Counted from the first letter of the stretch, positions 43,130 through 52,195 are shown. The stretch is DNA of 64,000 bases from CAYMRL01 sp964398985 (GCA_964398985.1 CAYNOS010000004.1:1-64000), one strand, 5' to 3'. A program made the numbers and translations. The notes: generated by a model not told the origin, from the sequence alone.

Positions 43130-44062
43130 TCACACGTCCGCCACCAGGCGGAACCCGGTGTGGCCGGTGCTGCTGTCGGCAGTGGAATGCGTGCGGGCCG
43201 CCACGCGGTACCGGTTGCAGTAGCTGGCATGGCACAGGTAGGAGCCGCCCTTCATCACGCGGTGCTCGCCAAGATCCTGAACGCCGCCGACCCAGTCGTC
43301 CGCGCACCACTCCCAGGTGTTCCCGACCATGTTGAACAGCCCGAAGTCGTTCGGCAAGAAGGCGTCGACCGGGCAGGTTCCGCGGTATCCGTCCTCGCCG
43401 GCGTCGTGGTTGGGGAACTCGCCTTGCCAGACGTTGCACCGGTGCCTGCCGTCGGGAGCGAGGTCGTTGCCCCAGGGGAAGGTCGCCTGCTCGCGCCCGC
43501 CCCTGGCGGCGTACTCCCACTCGGCCTCGCTGGGCAGGCGCATGCCCAGCCAGGCTGCGTAGGCGCGGGCGTCGTTCCACGAAACGTGGACCACGGGATG
43601 CTCCATGCGAGCCTCGACGTCGGAGCCGGGGCCTTCAGGAGCCAGCCAGCTTGCGCCAGGCACCGCCCGCCACCACGGCGCGGAGGCGATGGCCCGCGTC
43701 GGCCGATGATCCTTGGCGAGGAACTTGAAGAACACGAACGACCAGCCGTACCTTTCCGCCTCCGTCAGGTAGCCGGTGGCCGTCACGAAGCGTCCGAACT
43801 CCCTATTGCTGACGGCCTTCGCAGCGATCGCGAAGGGCTTCACCGACACCTCTCGCACCGGCCCCTCGCGGTCGGCGGGGAACGTTGGGTCGCTGGAGCC
43901 CATCAAGAACTCGCCGCCGGGCAGCGCCACCATGCCGCCCGTCTCGCCGGTGGGTCGAGCGCCGGCCGCGCACCGAACCCGGGTCCTTCCCGCAGGCCGG
44001 ACCGGCGAGCAGCAGGAGGCGCCGACTGCCTCCGCAGGGTCCTCAGGAGTCCGCTCCACCAC
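43130..44062 (-). CDS. Formylglycine-generating enzyme (sulfatase activator)
   Basis: A 310-residue FGE. The fold is visible from MVALPGGEFLMGSSD through VSVKPFAIAAKAVSNREFGRFV, WNDARAYAAWLGMRLPSEAEWEYAARGG and NMVGNTWEWCADDW. The active-site pair is present: Cys277 and Cys282 in GGSYLCHASYCNRYRVAARTHSTADSS, matching true FGEs rather than EgtB-like relatives that lack them. The N-terminal CCSP segment is also usual. FGE oxidises the CxPxR cysteine of sulfatases to formylglycine using copper and oxygen. A CSPTR-type sulfatase is encoded nearby on the same strand, so this is probably its activator. Confidence 0.93.
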   Translation of the reverse strand: MVERTPEDPAEAVGASCCSPVRPAGRTRVRCAAGARPTGETGGMVALPGGEFLMGSSDPTFPADREGPVREVSVKPFAIAAKAVSNREFGRFVTATGYLTEAERYGWSFVFFKFLAKDHRPTRAIASAPWWRAVPGASWLAPEGPGSDVEARMEHPVVHVSWNDARAYAAWLGMRLPSEAEWEYAARGGREQATFPWGNDLAPDGRHRCNVWQGEFPNHDAGEDGYRGTCPVDAFLPNDFGLFNMVGNTWEWCADDWVGGVQDLGEHRVMKGGSYLCHASYCNRYRVAARTHSTADSSTGHTGFRLVADV

Positions 44063-44092
44063 GTCATGGTACTAGCGTCAGCCATGGCGTAG

Positions 44093-44194
44093 ATCGAGAA
44101 GCAGATCCTCGCGGGCCTGCCGCTCGAGGGCAGCTACCCGATGAGCGAAGAGCTGCGGTCGCGCTTCGAGGCTGAACGACGGCGGGACGATTGA
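44093..44194 (+). pseudogene. Possible orphan coding fragment
   Basis: After an in-frame TAG the plus strand is open for IEKQILAGLPLEGSYPMSEE and ends AERRRDD before a TGA. The codon pattern (GC at third positions) looks coding, yet there is no start codon and an upstream ATG runs into TAG after two codons. It may be the tail of a lost gene; no family is recognised. Confidence 0.2.
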
Positions 44195-44251
44195 GTCATG
44201 GTTCGCTCGTCCGCCAGGCTCGACCCCGCGTCTGTCGTCGCCGTGCCTCGC

Positions 44252-45088
44252 TTACACCCCCGAGAAGACCGAGAACCCTCCGTCGATCGGCACCACCACG
44301 CCGGTGACGAACCGGCTGGCGTCGCTGAGCAGCCAGATGAGCGCGCCCAGCAGCTCCTCGGCCTCGCCGAACCGCCCCATCGGGGTGTTGTCGATGATCG
44401 TCCGGCCGCGCTGCGTGAGGCTGCCGTCCTCGTTCAACAGCAACCTGCGGTTCTGCTCCGCGACGAAGAAGCCCGGAGCGATCGCGTTGACCCTTAGGCC
44501 CGGCCCGTGCTGCTTGGCGAAGGTCGTGGCCAACCAGCGGGTGAGGTTGTCGACGGCCGCCTTGGCGCCCGAGTAGCCGGCGACGCGCGTGATCGCCTGC
44601 AGCGCCGCCATCGAGGAGACGTTGACGATCGCACCGGAGCCGCGCTCCGCCATCGGCGCCGCGAACACCTGTATCGGCAGGAAGGTACCGAAGAAGTTCA
44701 GGTCCATGACTTCACGCATCGCTTGGCTGTCGAGGTCGAAGGTCGTCTGGCTGGGCGTGAGCGTGGCGCCCGGCTGGTTGCCGCCGGCCGCGTTGACCAG
44801 CAGATCGAGCGAGCCCCACTCTGACAGCAACTTCGCGCGCACCGCCTTCAGCCCAGCCTCGTCGAGCACGTCGGCGGGCGTCGCGATGGCTTCGCCGCCG
44901 GCTGCCCGAACCGCAGCGGCGACCTCCTCGGCCTTGTCGGCCCGGCGCCCCAGCACCGCAACGCGGGCACCGGCCAACGCCAGTCCGTGCGCCATGACGC
45001 CGCCCAAGACGCCGGTTCCGCCAGTCAGCACGCAGACCTTGCCGGCGAGTCCGAAGTCCGGTCGGAACCTGCTCGCGTCGCTACTCAT
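44252..45088 (-). CDS. SDR-family oxidoreductase, probable fructuronate/mannonate oxidoreductase
   Basis: A 278-residue short-chain dehydrogenase starting at ATG 45088 with AGGAGAGAGG upstream. It has the nucleotide motif VLTGGTGVLGGVMAHGLALAG, the NAAGG loop and the catalytic Ser-Tyr-Lys in IVNVSSMAALQAITRVAGYSGAKAAVDNLT. The NAAGGNQPGATLTP segment is typical of SDR-type D-mannonate oxidoreductases, which interconvert D-fructuronate and D-mannonate. With UxaC elsewhere in the locus this would be the reduction step of glucuronate breakdown. Gluconate 5-dehydrogenase is the main alternative. It overlaps the sulfatase gene. Confidence 0.85.
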   Translation of the reverse strand: MSSDASRFRPDFGLAGKVCVLTGGTGVLGGVMAHGLALAGARVAVLGRRADKAEEVAAAVRAAGGEAIATPADVLDEAGLKAVRAKLLSEWGSLDLLVNAAGGNQPGATLTPSQTTFDLDSQAMREVMDLNFFGTFLPIQVFAAPMAERGSGAIVNVSSMAALQAITRVAGYSGAKAAVDNLTRWLATTFAKQHGPGLRVNAIAPGFFVAEQNRRLLLNEDGSLTQRGRTIIDNTPMGRFGEAEELLGALIWLLSDASRFVTGVVVPIDGGFSVFSGV

Positions 45089-46532
45089 GCCGCCTCTCTC
45101 CTTCTGAGCCACCCGGCCCTTCCGGGCCGACGGGCGCGAACCTGAACATCCCATACTGCGCTTTGGCCAAGGTGTCATCGCCGGTGCGCTTCACCTCGCG
45201 CCACATCGCCGCGGCCATCTCGGCGAGAAGCTCGCGACTCTCGGGAGACTCCGCCAGGTTGACGAGCTCGTGCGGGTCGGCTTCCAGGTCGTAGAGCTCG
45301 TCGCGATCGAAGCCGTTGAACACGTACTTATGGCGTCCGAGCCAGGTGATCCGCTGGGTGTAGCCGAGGCGCTGGCCGTGGAATTCGGCGAAGGCCGGTC
45401 GCTGCTCCTCGCCAGCGCTCCGCTCGCTAGAACCGCCGGCGCGCAACGACCCGCTGACGTCGCGGCCGTGACCCCCGAACTCCTCGTCGAGCAACAGCCG
45501 CGAGAGTGTCCTGCCCAAATCGATGAGGCTCACCGGCTCGTCGACGACGGTACCAGGTGCGATCCCGGGACCACGCAGCAGCAACGGCACGCGGTACGCC
45601 TCCTCGAACGGCGCCACACCCTTGAGGAACAGGCCGTGAGCTCCGAGGTAGTCGCCGTGGTCGGAGGTGAACACGACGAGCGTGTCGTCGGCTTGGCCGC
45701 AGCGCTCGAGGGCGTCGAGCAAGCGCCCGAACTGATCGTCGATGCCCGAGCAGGCCGCGTAGTAGCAGGCGATCGCCTGCCTGACCTCGGCCTCGCTCAG
45801 CTCGCGCCAAGCCTCCTGGATGCGGCTGTACACGTGAGGCCTACCGCGCAGGTCGTCGTGGAACGAGGCCGGCAACGCGACGGCTTCGGGGTCGTAGCGC
45901 TCGTACAGTTCGCGCGGCACCACGTAGGGGTCGTGCGGCGCCTCGGTGCTGACGAACAGCGCCCAGGGCCGACCGTCGCCGTCGGCAGCGCTCGCCGCGC
46001 GTTCGAGGAAGTCGATGCCGAGGTCGACGAGCTCGGCCTCCCTCGTTTGCGAGGCGGGCGTGTCGCTGACGCCGGCGAGCAGGAACGGCAGGTAGCCGGG
46101 CTGCTCGATGCCGATGCGCGGCTCCAAGGGCGCATCGACGGTGACGACGCCCGTCTGCCGCAAGTCGACCTGGTATTCGTCGATGCCGAAGTCCTCGAGC
46201 CTGTCGCTGCGCTCGACGTGCCACTTGCCGAAGTAGCCGGTGCGGTAGCCGGCGTTCTTGAGGCTGCGGGTCCAGAACGGCAGGTTCTCGACCAGCTCGG
46301 CGCGTTGCGGCGGCACGGCGTGGGTCACGTCGGTCATGCCGTGCGCGTGCGGCAGCAGGCCCGTGAAGATGCTGGCCCTGGTGGGGGAGCAGATGGGGTT
46401 GGGCGCGTAGCAGCGCCGGAGGTCGGCGCCGGAGCGCGCCAGCGCCTGCAGGTTCGGCGTCAGGCAGGCTCCACCCTGCGCGATCGTGTCGGCGCGCTGT
46501 TGATCGGTGATCAAGAACAGCAGATTGGTCAC
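45081..46532 (-). CDS. Cys-type sulfatase (S1 family)
   Basis: A 483-residue sulfatase starting at GTG 46532 (MTNLLFLITDQQRADT). The modification motif Cys48-Ser-Pro-Thr-Arg52 (NPICSPTRASIFTG) is intact, metal ligands sit in LFLITDQQRAD and VFTSDHGDYLGAHGLFLKG, and GYFGKWHVERSD carries the active-site lysine/histidine. It lacks a signal peptide, so it probably acts in the cytoplasm on imported sulfated substrates. An FGE that would convert Cys48 to formylglycine is encoded at 43130. The genes downstream and upstream (SDR, cupin, NagB, importer) place it in a sulfated-sugar pathway. Its substrate could be a sulfated amino sugar or uronate. Confidence 0.92.
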   Translation of the reverse strand: MTNLLFLITDQQRADTIAQGGACLTPNLQALARSGADLRRCYAPNPICSPTRASIFTGLLPHAHGMTDVTHAVPPQRAELVENLPFWTRSLKNAGYRTGYFGKWHVERSDRLEDFGIDEYQVDLRQTGVVTVDAPLEPRIGIEQPGYLPFLLAGVSDTPASQTREAELVDLGIDFLERAASAADGDGRPWALFVSTEAPHDPYVVPRELYERYDPEAVALPASFHDDLRGRPHVYSRIQEAWRELSEAEVRQAIACYYAACSGIDDQFGRLLDALERCGQADDTLVVFTSDHGDYLGAHGLFLKGVAPFEEAYRVPLLLRGPGIAPGTVVDEPVSLIDLGRTLSRLLLDEEFGGHGRDVSGSLRAGGSSERSAGEEQRPAFAEFHGQRLGYTQRITWLGRHKYVFNGFDRDELYDLEADPHELVNLAESPESRELLAEMAAAMWREVKRTGDDTLAKAQYGMFRFAPVGPEGPGGSEGERRHE

Positions 46533-46545
46533 GTTAGGGCCCCTC

Positions 46546-46565
46546 GCCGGCCGGCGCCGGCCGGC
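46546..46565. repeat. Perfect 20-bp GC palindrome upstream of the sulfatase gene
   Basis: GCCGGCCGGC followed immediately by the same ten bases forms an uninterrupted 20-bp palindrome between the cupin stop and the sulfatase start. It could form a hairpin or cruciform and lower downstream expression. Confidence 0.45.
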
Positions 46566-46605
46566 CCGCCGGTGCGGCACGACGCGCCAGCTCCGGCGGG
46601 CGCGT

Positions 46606-47031
46606 TCAGCGCTTGACCTCCTCGAAGTCCCAGCCGTTCTCGGCGCATACGACGCGCACGTGCGACTCCCAGGTGGGCTCGGCGGTCGGCCGACCGCCGG
46701 GAAAGCAGTCCACCACCAGGTACCTGAGAGGCTCGTCACCAACGCACGGCACGCGGTGCCAGGTGCCCGGCGGGATCCGCACCAGGTCGCCGGGAGCGAG
46801 CTCGCCGCAAGCCTCGGCGTCGGGACCGACCTCCAAGCGCCCGCGTCCGGACAGCACGTAGAACACCTGCTCGGTGTCGTCGTGCTTGTGCAGCGGCGGC
46901 GCCTCGCCGGGCTCCATCACGGTGATGAAGCTCTCGCTGGTGACGGCGTCGGCCCGGTCCATCACCAGCAGGTTGGTGTGGGTGGGGAAGCGGTAGCGCC
47001 GCGTCTCGGTTGTCGAGAAGACGTACCGCAT
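46606..47031 (-). CDS. Cupin-domain protein
   Basis: A 141-residue single cupin starting at ATG 47031, overlapping the nagB stop (ATGA). Motif 1 is PPLHKHDDTEQVFYVLSGRGRLEVG (two His and Glu as metal ligands) and motif 2 is LVRIPPGTWHRV. These small metal-binding barrels often isomerise or bind sugars, such as in uronate or amino-sugar pathways (KduI-like and pectin-degradation KdgF-like proteins are cupins). Given its operon with nagB and a sulfatase, a role in converting an unsaturated uronate or sugar is plausible but not proven. Confidence 0.85.
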   Translation of the reverse strand: MRYVFSTTETRRYRFPTHTNLLVMDRADAVTSESFITVMEPGEAPPLHKHDDTEQVFYVLSGRGRLEVGPDAEACGELAPGDLVRIPPGTWHRVPCVGDEPLRYLVVDCFPGGRPTAEPTWESHVRVVCAENGWDFEEVKR

Positions 47032-47804
47032 CAGAGCCTGGCAGCCGAGTCTGGATCGAGGTACAGCTTGGCGTGCTCGACGGTGCGCAGCACCGAGCCT
47101 GGCCGCGACTCCGACACCGGCAGCGTCAGGCAGTCGTGAACGGCGTTGGCCTTGCGAGCCTCGGGGACGATGCACAGCACCCGCTTGGCGGCGAGGAGCG
47201 CGGGGATCGTCAACGTGATCGCATGGGTCGGCACTTCCTCGAGGGAGTCGAAGTGCCCCTCGCCGTGCTGCTGGCGACGGCTGACGTCGTCGAGCTTCAC
47301 CGCCTTGACCCACACAGGGTCGTCGAACTCGGCGTAGGGCGGGTCGTTGAAGGCGAGGTGCCCGTTCTCACCCCAGCCGAGCGCCACCGCGTCGGCGGGA
47401 TGGGCCCTGAGCAGCGCCTCGTACTCGGCGCAGATCGCCGCCACGCGTGAGGCGTCGCCCGACAGCGGGTAGAAGGTGGCTCCGCTCACGTGGTCGAAGA
47501 AGTGGTGCCGCAGGAAGCGCGGGAAGCTGGCGCGGTGATCCGGATCGATGCCGATGTACTCGTCCATGTGGAAGACGCTGACTTTCGTCCAGTCGATGCC
47601 CTGTGTGGCGCGCAGGGCACGCAGGAACGCCAACTGCGAGTTGCCGGTGGCAAGTATCAGGTTGGCCGCGCCACGCTGCTCGATGGCGTCCTTGATGCTG
47701 TCCGCCATGTCCGCCGCCGCCGCTGCGCCGACGGCGGCTTCATTCTCGAAGACATGGACAAGCAGGCTTCCCACCCTGTGTGTGCGGATCGGTTGGACTG
47801 TCAA
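47031..47804 (-). CDS. nagB: Glucosamine-6-phosphate deaminase
   Basis: A 257-residue NagB-type deaminase using a TTG at 47804 (AAGGAG seven bases upstream; the TTGA overlaps the ATPase stop). Motifs are LILATGNSQLAFLRAL (phosphate loop), VFHMDEYIGI (catalytic Asp about 81) and GWGENGHLAFNDPP (about residues 143-156, general-base region), a variant common in the NagB group with GENGH instead of GxDGH. It converts glucosamine-6-phosphate to fructose-6-phosphate and ammonia. NagB in an operon with an importer and a sulfatase indicates an amino sugar as part of the imported substrate; a NagA deacetylase is not in the window. Confidence 0.9.
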   Translation of the reverse strand: MTVQPIRTHRVGSLLVHVFENEAAVGAAAAADMADSIKDAIEQRGAANLILATGNSQLAFLRALRATQGIDWTKVSVFHMDEYIGIDPDHRASFPRFLRHHFFDHVSGATFYPLSGDASRVAAICAEYEALLRAHPADAVALGWGENGHLAFNDPPYAEFDDPVWVKAVKLDDVSRRQQHGEGHFDSLEEVPTHAITLTIPALLAAKRVLCIVPEARKANAVHDCLTLPVSESRPGSVLRTVEHAKLYLDPDSAARL

Positions 47805-48862
47805 TTCACTGCTCCTTCGGCCGCTCGTGAACCGCTCGACTCGAGGTCGTCGATGCCGGCCAGAGCGAGCTCCTCGGCTCTGTGACAGGCTACTTGGTGA
47901 CCGGGCGCGATCTCTCGCAACGGCGGCGCGACGTTGCGGCACTCCTCGACCGCGAACCGGCAGCGCGGGTGGAAGTAGCAGCCGCTGGGGGGATCGGCGG
48001 GGTTGGCGACCTCGCCGGGCAGGCCCTTGAGGGCCGAGCGCAGGGCGGGGTCGGCGACGGGCACCGCCTGCATCAGCGCCGAGGTGTACGGGTGCTTGGG
48101 GCGGTGGAAGAGCGCTTCGGTCGGTGCCGACTCGACGACCTTGCCGACGTACATGACCGCCACGCGGTGGCTGATGTGCTTGACGATGCTCAGGTCGTGC
48201 GCCACGAACAAGTACGAGAGATCGAGGCGGCGCTGCAAATCGAGCAGCAGGTTGAGGATCTGCGCCTGTACCGAGACGTCGAGCGCCGAGACCGCCTCGT
48301 CGGCGATCACCAGCCGCGGCTCGAGCGCCAGCGCTCTGGCGATCACGACGCGTTGGCGCTGCCCCCCGCTGAACGCGTGCGGGAAGCGGTGCATGTACTC
48401 GGGTCTCAAGCCGACCAGGTTCAGCAGCTCCGCCACGCGGTCCATGCGTTTCTGGCGGCTCTTCTCGCCGTGCACCAGCAGCGGCTCGCCGATGATCTCC
48501 AGCAGGTTCTTGCGCGGGTTCAGCGAGCCGAACGGGTCCTGGAAGACGAGCTGCATCTCGCTGCGCAGCGGCCTGAGGTCCCTCTCGGGCAGCCTGGCGA
48601 TGTCGATGACCTCGCCGTCCTCGCTCCGGAACAGCACCTCGCCGCTGGTCGGCTCGATCGCGCGCAGCACGCATTTGGCGGTGGTGGTCTTGCCGCAGCC
48701 GCTCTCGCCGACGAGGCTCAGGATCTCGCCGTCGTTGACGGTGAAGCTGACGTCGTCGACGGCCTTCACATGACCGATCGTGCGGCGGACGAAGCCGCCC
48801 TTGATCGGGAAGTGCTTCTTGAGGTTGTTGACCTCCAGCAGCGGCGCCTGGTTGTCCGTCAC
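47801..48862 (-). CDS. Opp-type ABC transporter ATP-binding protein (OppF/DppF)
   Basis: A 353-residue ABC ATPase. Walker A GESGCGKTTTAKC, Q-loop LVFQDPFGSLNPRKN, signature FSGGQRQRVVIARALALEPRLVIADEAVSALD and the C-terminal cysteine-rich GCYFHPRCRFAVEECRNVAPP, which ligates an iron-sulfur cluster in DppD/DppF-type proteins. It begins with a GTG in the stop of the preceding ATPase gene (GTGA). Together with DppD it powers the two permeases encoded just upstream. Confidence 0.94.
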   Translation of the reverse strand: MTDNQAPLLEVNNLKKHFPIKGGFVRRTIGHVKAVDDVSFTVNDGEILSLVGESGCGKTTTAKCVLRAIEPTSGEVLFRSEDGEVIDIARLPERDLRPLRSEMQLVFQDPFGSLNPRKNLLEIIGEPLLVHGEKSRQKRMDRVAELLNLVGLRPEYMHRFPHAFSGGQRQRVVIARALALEPRLVIADEAVSALDVSVQAQILNLLLDLQRRLDLSYLFVAHDLSIVKHISHRVAVMYVGKVVESAPTEALFHRPKHPYTSALMQAVPVADPALRSALKGLPGEVANPADPPSGCYFHPRCRFAVEECRNVAPPLREIAPGHQVACHRAEELALAGIDDLESSGSRAAEGAVN

Positions 48863-49986
48863 GATGGTTCCACCTGGTCGTGGTGCAAGAAGCAGGCGAC
48901 GGGCGAGCCGCCGTCCGCCGCCACCAGCGCCGGCAGGTGAACGTCGCACTTGCCGGGCATGACGTCCGCGCAACGCGGATGGAAGGGGCAGCCGGTCGGC
49001 CGCTGCAGCGGGTGCGGGATGCTGCCGGCGATCGTCGGCAGCGCCACGCGCGGCTCGGAGTGGAGGCTGGGAACGCTCTGCAGCAGCGCCCGCGTGTACG
49101 GGTGGCGCGGCGCGTGGAAGATGTCGTGAACCGGCCCCTGCTCGGCCACCCTGCCGAGGTACATGACGACGACGTAGTCGGCGACCTGTGCGATCACGCC
49201 GAGGTCGTGGGTGATGAACAGGATCGATGAGCCGCGGTCCTCCTGGAGCTCCTTGAGCAGCTCGAGCACTTGCGCCTGGGTGGTGACGTCGATCGCGGTG
49301 GTCGGCTCGTCGGCGATCAGGATCGCCGGGTTGCACGACAGTGCCATCGCGATGATCGCCCGCTGACGCAGACCCCCGGAGAGCTGCCAGGAGTACGAGT
49401 CGAAGCGCTGCTCGGGGCTGGGCATGCCGACCTCGCGCAGTTTCTCGATCGCGATCTCGCGCGCTTCGTCCTTGGAGACAGGGTTGTGGAGCCTGATGGC
49501 CTCGACGATCTGCTCGCCGATCGAGTGCAGCGGGCTGAACGACGCCATCGGCTCCTGCGGGATGAGGGCGATGTCGCCGCCCCTGACCTTGCGCATGCGT
49601 CGCCCGTGCGGGGCGAGCTTGGCGAGGTCGATCTCCTGCGCCTGCCCTTTCCTGGCGTCGGCCTCGCTGGCCGCCGGACGGCGGTAGATGATCTCGCCGC
49701 CCACGATGCGCCCCGGCCTCTGGACGAGCCGCAGGACCGACTTCATCGCGACGCTCTTGCCGCACCCGCTCTCGCCCACGATGCCGACGACCTCGCCGGG
49801 GTAGAGGTCGAAGCTGACGCCGTCGACGGCGCGCACCACGCCCTCGTCGAGCTTGAAGTGGGTCTTCAGGTCGCGCACCGACAGGACCGGGGTCTCGCCG
49901 CGGGTCGTCCCCAAAGGACCCCCGCGCAGAGCGCCTCTCTCCTGCCCCGCGGCTGCAGCGTCAGGTGCTGTATGGGTCGGCGGCAT
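48859..49986 (-). CDS. Opp-type ABC transporter ATP-binding protein (OppD/DppD)
   Basis: A 375-residue ABC ATPase if the ATG at 49986 is used (49998 would add four residues). It carries Walker A GESGCGKSVAMKS, signature LSGGLRQRAIIAMALSCNPAILIADEPTTAID and the cysteine-rich tail GCPFHPRCADVMPGKCDVHLP. An extended insert after Walker A (RPAASEADARKGQAQEIDLAK) is longer than usual. It overlaps the end of the DppC-type permease gene by 26 bases. This is the only complete Opp-type importer in the window, so its ATPases may also serve the other two importers. Confidence 0.93.
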   Translation of the reverse strand: MPPTHTAPDAAAAGQERGALRGGPLGTTRGETPVLSVRDLKTHFKLDEGVVRAVDGVSFDLYPGEVVGIVGESGCGKSVAMKSVLRLVQRPGRIVGGEIIYRRPAASEADARKGQAQEIDLAKLAPHGRRMRKVRGGDIALIPQEPMASFSPLHSIGEQIVEAIRLHNPVSKDEAREIAIEKLREVGMPSPEQRFDSYSWQLSGGLRQRAIIAMALSCNPAILIADEPTTAIDVTTQAQVLELLKELQEDRGSSILFITHDLGVIAQVADYVVVMYLGRVAEQGPVHDIFHAPRHPYTRALLQSVPSLHSEPRVALPTIAGSIPHPLQRPTGCPFHPRCADVMPGKCDVHLPALVAADGGSPVACFLHHDQVEPS

Positions 49987-51109
49987 CACGCAGTCCATCT
50001 CCCAGGATGTTGAGGGCGAGCACCGTGACGATCACGAACAGGCCGGGGATCATCAGCCACGGGGCGTTGACTACCGACTGCAGGTTCTGCGCCTCTTGCA
50101 GCATCACGCCCCACGAGATCGCGGGTGGGCGCAAGCCGAGGCCGAGGAAGCTCAGGAAGGTCTCGTTGAGGATCATCAGTGGGATGGCGAGGGTGGTCGC
50201 GGCGATGATGTGGCTGGTGAACGACGGCACCATGTGCGAGAAGATCACGCGCGAGCGGCTGGCGCCGACTAGCCTGGCAGCGGTGACGAAGTCCTCCTCG
50301 CGCAGCGACAGGAAGCGCCCGCGCACCTCGCGCGCCAGGCGCGTCCAGCCGAGCAGCGCGAGGATGATCGTGATCGCGAAGTAGACCCACGTGACCGGCC
50401 AGGTGCGCGGCAGCGACGCCGACAGCGCCAGCCAGATGGGGATCGGTGGCAGCGCCTGCAGCAGCTCGATGAGGCGCTGGATGACGTTGTCGACGACCCC
50501 GCCGAAGTACCCGGAGATGCCGCCGAGCACGATGCCGAGGATCGTGGAGATGGCGACGGCGACGAGCCCGATCGAGAGCGAGATGCGCGTGCCGAGCATC
50601 AGGCGCGACCACTGGTCGCGGCCGAGCCGGTCGGTGCCGAGCAGGTGCGGGGTGTCGGGTCCCGAGACGCCGGCGAAACCGAGGAGGTGGATGTTGGTGG
50701 GGATCACTCCGAGCAGCCGGTAGTCGTGGCCTTGCGCGAACAGGCGCAGCGGGTAGCGGGTCTCGGTGTCCAGGGCCCACACCATGCGCAGCGTGCGCGC
50801 GTCGCGCTGGCCGGCCACGCCGTAGGCGAACGGCCACACCAGGCGCCCCTCGTGCATCACGCGCAGCGTCTGCGGCGGGATGTACGCGTTGCGGGCAGCG
50901 GTGGCGTTGGGGTCCTGGGTGGCGAAGAAGTCGGGAGCGAGAGCGATGAGGCTGATCAAGCCGAACACCCACAGGCACACGACCGCCAGCTTGTGCTTGC
51001 GGAAGCGCCACCAGGTCATCTGCCAGGCGGGCGCCACGTAGACGGCGGCGCCCTTCTCGGGAGCCACCACCGGCACGGCCGCTTCGTCCACCGTCAGGTC
51101 GGAGGGCAT
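49961..51109 (-). CDS. Opp-type ABC transporter permease (DppC type, long)
   Basis: A 382-residue permease with an extended region (residues about 50-130) between the first helix and HLLGTDRLGRDQWSRLMLGTRISLSIGL, longer than typical DppC. The docking loop is DFVTAARLVGASRSRVIFSHMVPSFTSHII, followed by ILNETFLSFLGLGLRPPAISWGVMLQEAQNL. The inserted region, typical of some oligosaccharide-importing Opp systems, may project outside the cell. Its ATG directly adjoins the stop of the partner permease. Confidence 0.92.
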   Translation of the reverse strand: MPSDLTVDEAAVPVVAPEKGAAVYVAPAWQMTWWRFRKHKLAVVCLWVFGLISLIALAPDFFATQDPNATAARNAYIPPQTLRVMHEGRLVWPFAYGVAGQRDARTLRMVWALDTETRYPLRLFAQGHDYRLLGVIPTNIHLLGFAGVSGPDTPHLLGTDRLGRDQWSRLMLGTRISLSIGLVAVAISTILGIVLGGISGYFGGVVDNVIQRLIELLQALPPIPIWLALSASLPRTWPVTWVYFAITIILALLGWTRLAREVRGRFLSLREEDFVTAARLVGASRSRVIFSHMVPSFTSHIIAATTLAIPLMILNETFLSFLGLGLRPPAISWGVMLQEAQNLQSVVNAPWLMIPGLFVIVTVLALNILGDGLRDAADPYST

Positions 51110-52099
51110 CTAAGCTCCGTCCATCCGGATGCGAGGATCGAGGACCGCCAGCAGGATGTCCGACACCAGAGTGCCGATGACCGTCAGGACGCAGAAGATC
51201 AGGATGATGGTGCCGGCGAGGTACATGTCCTGGCCGACGAGCGCGCGCAGCAGCAGCGGTCCGATGGTCGGCAGGCTCATGACCACCGACACCACGAGGC
51301 CCCCGGACAGCAGCTGGGGGAAGTACCAGCCCAAGGTGCTGACGACCGGTGCAATCGCCACGCGGGTAGGGTACTTGAGGACCAGCCGCCACTCGGGCAG
51401 ACCCTTGGCGCGCGCCATCTCGGTGTACGGCTTGCTGAGCTCGTCGAGCAGGTTGGCGCGCACGACGCGGGCGATCTGAGCCGTGCCGGCAACGCCGAGG
51501 ATGATCATCGGCAGCCAGATGTGCGACAGCAGGTCGCCCACCCTCCCCCAGCTCCACGGAGCCTGCGCGTACTCGGGGCTGAACAGGCCGGTGACGCTCA
51601 GCCCGAACCTGTCGAAGGCGATCCACATCAAGACGAGCGCGAGCATGAAGTTCGGTGTCGCCAGACCGATGTAGTTGAGCACCGTGAAGATGTAGTCGGT
51701 CACCGAGTACTGCTTGGTCGCCGAGATGATGCCGATGGGAATCGCTACGACCCACGTGAAGATCAGGGAGAACAGCGTGAGCGCCAGCGTCAGCACCAAG
51801 CGTTCGCCGATCAGCTCGGCGTTGGAACGCCGCCATTCGAGCGAGATACCGAGATCGCCTTTCAGCAAGCTGCCAACCCACAGCAGGTACTGACGATAGA
51901 CCGGTTGGTCGAGGCCGTACTGCGCTCTCAGCGCATCGATCTGCGCCTGGTCGAGCGAGCTGCCACCTTGCGCGAGTTCCGCTATGTAGCTGGTGAGGAA
52001 GTCACCAGGGGGCGCCTGGATGAGGGCGAAGGCGATCACCGAGAACAGGAAGAGCAGCAGCGGGACCACCGCGAGCCGCTTGAGTATGTACAGATGCAT
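51110..52099 (-). CDS. Opp-type ABC transporter permease (DppB type)
   Basis: A 329-residue permease starting MHLYILKRLAVVPLLLFLFSVIAFALIQAPPGDF. Docking loop is PYTEMARAKGLPEWRLVLKYPTRVAIAPVV, followed by PTIGPLLLRALVGQDMYLAGTIILIFCVLTVIGTLVSDILLAVLDPRIRM. It follows the binding-protein gene after a hairpin-containing gap of 142 bases and pairs with the long DppC-type permease. Confidence 0.93.
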   Translation of the reverse strand: MHLYILKRLAVVPLLLFLFSVIAFALIQAPPGDFLTSYIAELAQGGSSLDQAQIDALRAQYGLDQPVYRQYLLWVGSLLKGDLGISLEWRRSNAELIGERLVLTLALTLFSLIFTWVVAIPIGIISATKQYSVTDYIFTVLNYIGLATPNFMLALVLMWIAFDRFGLSVTGLFSPEYAQAPWSWGRVGDLLSHIWLPMIILGVAGTAQIARVVRANLLDELSKPYTEMARAKGLPEWRLVLKYPTRVAIAPVVSTLGWYFPQLLSGGLVVSVVMSLPTIGPLLLRALVGQDMYLAGTIILIFCVLTVIGTLVSDILLAVLDPRIRMDGA

Positions 52100-52195
52100 C
52101 CGTTCTCCGAAGGGCCCCTAAGTCAGATAGGTGTTCACAGGCGGGCGCGTGTTGAAGGCATGCTCCTGGACGAGGCCGGCTCGTCGCTGTGGGAA

